NCBI RefSeq assembly: GCF_007655135.1
Contig: NC_045128.1
Location: forward strand, 24,088,811-24,152,810
Direction: 5' to 3'
DNA: 64,000 bases
Origin: Punica granatum
Lineage: Eukaryota; Streptophyta; Magnoliopsida; Myrtales; Lythraceae
The translations under genes and the position numbers were made by a program. The notes beneath the pieces are model-generated. The model was not told the origin of the DNA and searched no databases. It saw only the letters and a program-made list of their open reading frames with translations. Numbering within the stretch: the first letter of the stretch is position 1; every line of letters begins with the position of its first letter. Positions 58,761-64,000 of this stretch are shown piece after piece.

Positions 58761-60400
58761 TATTTTCAGTAATTTTTTTATATAGTTCCCAATTGTTTTA
58801 GAAATTTCAAATCAGTCCCCAATTTCTTCAAAATTTTCAAATCAGTCCCCAATTTTTTAGAATTTTCAAATCAGCCCATGCTCTTTTAAAATCGTTCAAT
58901 TCAATCCCCTGGACATTTTCTAAAAATATCCGACCCTTTCCTACTTGGATCACCCACCGACAATGTATGTGCCTCATTTAAATATTTTATTTTTATAATT
59001 ATATGTGTACAATGTGACCATGTCGGAAATTAGAGTTTATCGGGCGGTCAATTAATGGCTATCTCGACGGCTCGAAATTCGTAGACTAAAGCATTCGGCA
59101 AATTTCTAATTAACCTAAAATTCTACATACGAGGTAATCGCGACGTTAAATTTGGCTAAATTAAATCACTTGACTCTTTTAAATGAACTGCACGAACCGA
59201 TTAATAATCTGTAATCGCATCGACAGTTCAAGAACTATTAGTCATGCCCTTTTCAAAATTCACAATTTCAAAAGCACCGAGATACGTACAACGTAATCTT
59301 GATTTTCAGGCACACACATATTTACCGATTCAAGGGCATGATTATCGGTTCTTGTCCTGCCGTCACTCTAGTGTAGGTTTGTGTTTAGAACGGGTTAAAA
59401 CATGGGAAAACGGATTAATTTCAAACTCGGCTTAAATCAAACAAGGGTAATAATCAAATAGAAGGTTAGACTTTGGGTTTTAGGTGAAAGTACTCTTAAT
59501 CTGTAATAGTCATATTGTCACAATATAGAATAATTTAAAAATAACCCACTCATTCGAGACTTGACTATGAACATCATGTCTGTCGGGTCCGTTAAATGAT
59601 GCCGAATGCTACATATCCTATCCATCATCCTGTTTGTTTTAGGGTAGGATTTGTATGCCAAAATATCCCGGATAATAATTGATTAACTCACGTAAATCGG
59701 CAATAACAAAATCTCATTGTTTATTTATTTGCGCTTACTTGTTACATTTTTACACTTATTTGTTATGCGGATCGAGCCCGATCCTTTAGGACAAGATTCA
59801 CACGGGGTCCAATGCCCATATACACCGAGTGCGCATTTAATTTAATTTTCGATTAATTTTTCAAAACTATACGGTGAGCATGAGTGTAATCATGGCCGAA
59901 TGCGAGCCGACTGGGATCTAGTTATTGTAGCTTGTCTTTTATTTTATTTGAGAGAACAATGTAAGGTTTTTATATTATATATATATTCATGTAAAATCCC
60001 GGTCGGAGAGTGGACGGTCAGAGTGTTTCTTCGAATTTACGATGTCAAAACGAGCTAGTCGAGTGCAACCTTAAATCATGCGGTAAATAAATAAAATGGC
60101 AAGTCTAGACAAGCTAGAGTACCGATAGGGCATGCGAGATATAGGCTCGCATGTAACAAAACCCCCGAATTCGGAACATCAGGTTTCGCAGACCATATGC
60201 CTTAGCAATTAGGTGTACCCCGTACCCCTAGACCCGAGCAACTCACCGGCCTTCGATCCTCGGGTCGTAAACAGGTAGTGGCGACTCCTTTTCACGTGCG
60301 TCTGTCACGCGTCCCCGAGAAGGTGGACACTCCCAAGCCGCGTTGCATTTAGGCGCGCGCATGCGTGCCCCGACGAGACGAAATTCAGGTGCGCACAATT

Positions 60401-60418
60401 TGGCGACTCCGCTGGGGA
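60401..60418 (+). other. Primer binding site of element 2
   Basis: tggcgactccgctgggga, identical to the element 1 site except for g instead of a at the eleventh base. It is three bases after the LTR end in both elements. Confidence 0.85.
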
Positions 60419-60967
60419 TTTTTAAAGGGTTCGGGCTTGTTCTCGTTTGCTTTGTTTGCTTGTTTATTTACTGCTTTCTATAATTTCCCGCTTATCTACT
60501 TTACGCACTTTCATTTATACACTCGCATTGCATATCATGACAACTCTAGGTACCTATGGGTCGCGTCCCACAACCGGAAATAGGAGCATAGGTTAGATAG
60601 GGGTTCGAAGTAGGGGTACGGCGCGCAGTTCGACTGTCGCTTAGGCCTTGAAAAGAATCCCGCTCAATTTGAAGGAATTGACACCCTTGAATCGGGGGCT
60701 TCCATCCTTAGGTAGCACGGTCCTTGTAGTGCCGAAATCATGCATACTGCAGGAGCTCCATGCCATCTTCCAACCCGACTTCAATAACAGTCCATCGAGT
60801 CGGCCTGCGCGCCATTTGAGTCCTTTTCTGTTTTTGAGAGAGATGTACGTTGTATACATTAAGCCGCGGGCATTTATTTTCTATACCCATGCATCATCTA
60901 ATTTCAAAATTAGGCGTCATTTGTATTAACTAGTCCTAAATCGGTTTTCTTTTCATCTTGGTAAGAG
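60419..60967 (+). other. Leader between PBS and ORF1 of element 2
   Basis: No credible ORF. It contains ttgacacccttgaatcggggg, which is related to the leader of element 1 at 14760-14785 in inverse orientation, supporting common descent. Confidence 0.55.
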
Positions 60968-62435
60968 ATGGCGTGCTCGGTATCCTTTCCACACCTCAAC
61001 GGGGTCACGCCACCACTCGAGGAAATCAGTCACATCTGGGCTCATCTACGTCAAGTCGACCGCGATTACATTAGGACCTTTATTGGGGATATACCAATGC
61101 TAGCCATGTGCCGAGTGGATTGGAACTTCTTGGGAGCAGAGGTGACATTTTGGGACCCAGTCCACGCCGTCTTTAACAGCTAAGGTACCGAGCTTACACC
61201 TACCATCGAGGAGTATCGCACTCTCGTCGGAAGAATTGCAGCCACCCGCAGCATTGTGGAACCTAACTTCCACACCATCCGACTTGTTTTAGTATCGCGT
61301 CTACTCGGGGTGCATAGGTCTGAGCTACAAGCCGAACTTGCATATTCCGGTGGCACAGAGATAGTCACCGCGAAACTCCTCCGTTTTATTGAAATACGAG
61401 CGCACGAGGTTCAAGGGGATCTTTTATTAAAAAAAAATTTGTCATGCAATCTTATTCTTAATTTTTAGGACTCTATTATTCCCTCGCTCGGCCGGTCACA
61501 TTGACGCAGCCTTAGCTAGCGCTGTCCTTCAAGTGGTTGGAGACCGCGAATACGAGGTGGCCTTGTTAGCCGAGACCATAAGGTTCCTTGATCGCGTTAC
61601 AAGAAAGACTGATCGAAGGTTGAGAGGGTCCCTAATCCTTTTGCAAATTTGGCTCCAAAGCCATGCAAACCCCTTTGGCCTTGCTCGCCCGGTTATGTTT
61701 TTCACATGTCCTGAGTCTATCATTTCGCGGTTACTACCTCTGTTGCGTGTGGAAGAACGCAAAGTCTCCGAGTGGATCAAAATTTTTCGCGAAATAGCAC
61801 CAAAGGGCTTTAAATGGCGCGTCGCGTAGATGCCACCCGGACCTATGGCCCTTAGGTGTCCTGATTTTTATGGAGTCCCACTCATGAATCATGCGGGGTC
61901 CACCACTTATTTTTCGGCGCGAGTAGTGAGGCAGCTCAGTGGCTTACAGACGGTCCCCGAGGATACGGCGCGAACTAGATTTGAACATACTTGGCGGGAG
62001 GATCAGACACCCGTAGATCGCCAAAGTAACGTCAAACAGATCCTGGATGCGTGGCGAACTGTGATTACCGAGCGTCCATACTTCCCCGAGCATCCGATCC
62101 TTGATGAGCGGGATTTCCAGGCTTCAGAAGAATACATCCTTCGCTTCTACCGATGGGATCCAGCAGCACACGAGGATCTCGTCAACTCTCCGCGAGTCGG
62201 AGATGGCGGGTCACTCGGCGCAACTCCCACTCCGAATATGGCCATCCAAGTCGAGCTCACTCATCTTAAAGCAGTCGCAAAGAAGGACGAGCAGCTTGTT
62301 GATCAGCGCCAACTACAGAGAGAGCTCGCCCAGGCCCGCGCCCAACTGCAGAGGCGTGATCAGGAGTTGGTGCAAGCGAACACTGCTTTGGAAAGGTTCA
62401 GGAATAGGGCCCGCGGAGGTCCATGCACATCCTAG
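60968..62435 (+). pseudogene. ORF1 of element 2 (DUF7745-like), decayed
   Basis: Homologous to ORF1 of element 1: FIGDIPMLAMCRVDWNFL, VTFWDPVHAVF, LILLQIWLQSHANPFG, VRQLSGLQTVP, ERPYFPEHP. Breaks: TAA 61181-61183; loss of frame with an A-run in about 61425-61530; TAG 61827-61829 at the place where element 1 has Trp. The C-terminal part (61830-62435) is open and ends in a heptad-rich segment (RELAQARAQLQRRDQELVQ), a likely coiled coil also present in element 1. Function of this ORF class is unknown. Confidence 0.85.
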
Positions 62436-64000
62436 GATAGACACTTCTACCAGGCCCTCACCTGGAACCGGTTCTTTCTATGGCGACGGTCGCTTGCACC
62501 TCGGGCACGTTAGAAGACCGATTTAGGACTATCTTTTGAAAATTTGTATTGCACTTTGAACCATTCGGAGTTAATACGAATGACGGTATTAGTTTTGGAA
62601 AACTCACGCATCGCATGCATCGTAATCATTTACTGTTTTGTAGACTAGCTAACATCTCACCATATAAGTGAGTGAAGACCTTCTTCGCAGAGAGTATCAT
62701 CGCGTGACCAGATGCACATCTCTCTGCAAAGACCCTGCGCATCTACTAGCGGCTAAGCGCGCCTCACACATGTCCAAGCATGTTCACATCAACTCATACA
62801 CGCATGCTCAACGCATCAATGCATGTCTCTTGGTGTACTTGCACGACGCCTACCAGGCCAGTTCGCTTCCCTACACTCTTGCATTGAAATCTTGAACAGT
62901 TTATGCTCTTTCATTGTTTTCTTTTCCCATTGCAGGAAATTCTCAATAAGAAGACAGCCTGAATACTGAGCGATCACACTTGATACAACAAACGTCACTC
63001 ATCCAGCTCCTTGGGATTTCAACACTAAGTCCCCATCCTTGCTCCACAAAGCAAAACTGCAAGAAAAATCAGAGTCATCGCTTTGCAGTGCCTTGCACTG
63101 TTCCTCAGCATTGACCTTTCTTTTCGCATCTCTTGCACTTTCTTATCGAGCACGCATTTACTGCATTGGGTTCCGACCCCTCATCGGGCTTCGGCCCCGC
63201 ATCGGGCTCCGGCCCCGCTTTTGATGCATCGGGCTTCGGGCCCGTTTTTGGGTTTTGGCCCCGTATCTGGCTTCGACCCCACTTTTGGGCTTCGGCCCCT
63301 CATCGGGCTTCAACCCCATATCGGGTCTCAGTCCTGCATTTACTGCTTTCGGGCCCCGGCCTAGCATTTACTGCTTTTGGGCTCCGGCCCAGCACTTATT
63401 ACATTCAGGTTTTGACACCTCGCATCTACTGCTTTCAAGCTCATTTGAAATCCAAAATCGACTTGGATTCAAATTCACCCAAGCGATACTCCGAGGAGTA
63501 AGTCTAATCCTTTCGCTACAAAAACCGGAAGTGACAGCTCCACAAGCAGAGCATGACCCAACTCTTGATCGTAGGAGATACCAGCACGATCAGGCCTCCG
63601 ATCAAAGAATGGATCTCATCCACCTCTGTTGTGGTTGCCGATTGAATACGGGGGCAACATGCGCAGTCTTCTTTAAACTCTCTTCTACTTTAAGTTAAAT
63701 GCATTCCCACAAATGGGCTCTCGACATGAACAAATCCTTCAATGGAGCATTAGGACAGTCTTTGCGACGCTCTATTAGTGCTGTTGATCCTGTTCGACTC
63801 GCCTGTCCTCATGGGACTCGACTCCTCGAGCCTTCTCTAGGATGACTGCGCATGCTTACTCGCAACTAGGGAAAATATGCTCATGTGACTTTAGTCACGG
63901 TCTAACCACTCCAGAGTAGTGATGACTAGATTCCTAGAAACAAATGTCACCTACACGTGGCACCCCATGGGTCGCGCGCGGGACAAAAAGGGATTTTCCT
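62436..64000 (+). other. Interior of element 2 downstream of ORF1, no gag-pol seen
   Basis: No Gag, protease or RT motif was found in any frame and no start context like that of element 1 gag. It contains the hairpin-forming array at 63183-63392. Other ORFs have no family resemblance. Confidence 0.5.
63183..63392 (+). repeat. Degenerate tandem array of gggc-tncg-gccc hairpins
   Basis: The motif gggcttcggccc or gggctccggccc is perfect at 63186-63197, 63204-63215, 63287-63298 and 63379-63390, with degenerate versions between (63231-63243, about 63250-63261, 63305-63316). Each can fold as a 4-bp stem with a UUCG or UCCG loop closed by C-G. Spacing is irregular, from 18 bp upward. Confidence 0.75.

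Larger units (their letters stand above)
57134..60397 (+). repeat. 5' LTR of element 2 (3264 bp)
   Basis: TG...CA ends. It contains a 105-bp-spaced duplication with ggtcagaaccggtc / ccggtctgaccgacagga blocks (57209-57261, 57312-57366), a (CT)n run, a C-rich section with repeated cggcccaatcc motifs to about 58160, and a tandem repeat at 58376-58760. No gene; long ORFs around 57450-58230 are low-complexity readings. Confidence 0.85.
57134..64000 (+). mobile_element. Second Ogre-like retrotransposon (element 2), runs off the window
   Basis: LTR 57134-60397 starts TGTCAGCACCC and ends GCGCACA. It is followed by att and a PBS at 60401-60418, a leader, and an ORF1 homologous to that of element 1. 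The LTR body differs from element 1 except for short termini and a segment near 60150-60300 matching 15100-15300 in inverse orientation. gag-pol, which in element 1 begins about 270 bp after ORF1, is not recognisable in the 1565 bp available. Confidence 0.85.

Overview
Plant nuclear DNA, almost certainly a eudicot. Nearly all of it is nested transposable elements around one apparently intact host gene. The retroelement ORF1 proteins (DUF7745 / plant-mobile-domain type), together with their Gag style, remind me of Myrtales and of pomegranate in particular. That taxon guess is from memory and weak.

Layout. (1) 1-20370 is one giant Ogre/Tat-like Ty3-gypsy element on the minus strand. Its 5' LTR is 15061-20370 (5310 bp), with PBS at 15040-15057, ORF1 at 14446-12950, gag-pol at 12677-5609, a long repeat-rich 3' UTR at 5608-3294, a polypurine tract at 3280-3293, and the inner 3279 bp of the 3' LTR at 1-3279. 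The LTRs differ at about 11 sites, so insertion was recent, yet ORF1 has a nonsense codon and pol a frameshift. (2) 20371-28951 holds an unrelated LTR end and a diverged LTR of the same family as element 1. The diverged LTR is interrupted by a 1.27-kb Pack-MULE that carries the start of a GRAS-family gene resembling SCL15/HAM4. (3) 30822-49863 holds three long TG-start repeats (copies A, B, C) and an inverted fragment (D). Copy B split a receptor-kinase pseudogene and was itself split by a degenerate Ty1-copia element, whose 5' LTR was split by a hAT element. A MULE-type MITE sits in copy A. (4) 50544-53755 (minus) is a two-exon LRR receptor kinase gene of the LRR-XII (EFR/Xa21-like) type, with WRKY W-box motifs upstream. 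(5) 56290-56633 is a second MITE of the same family as the first. (6) 57134-64000 is the start of a second Ogre-like element on the plus strand: LTR, PBS and a decayed ORF1, but no gag-pol within the remaining 1.5 kb.

The most unusual signals are non-coding. In the 3' UTR of element 1 a series of short tandem units keeps hairpin pairing while the stem sequences change. In element 2 a degenerate tandem array repeatedly spells C(UNCG)G tetraloop hairpins. Element 1 also carries a 56-bp satellite-like array. No tRNA, rRNA or CRISPR feature was recognised.
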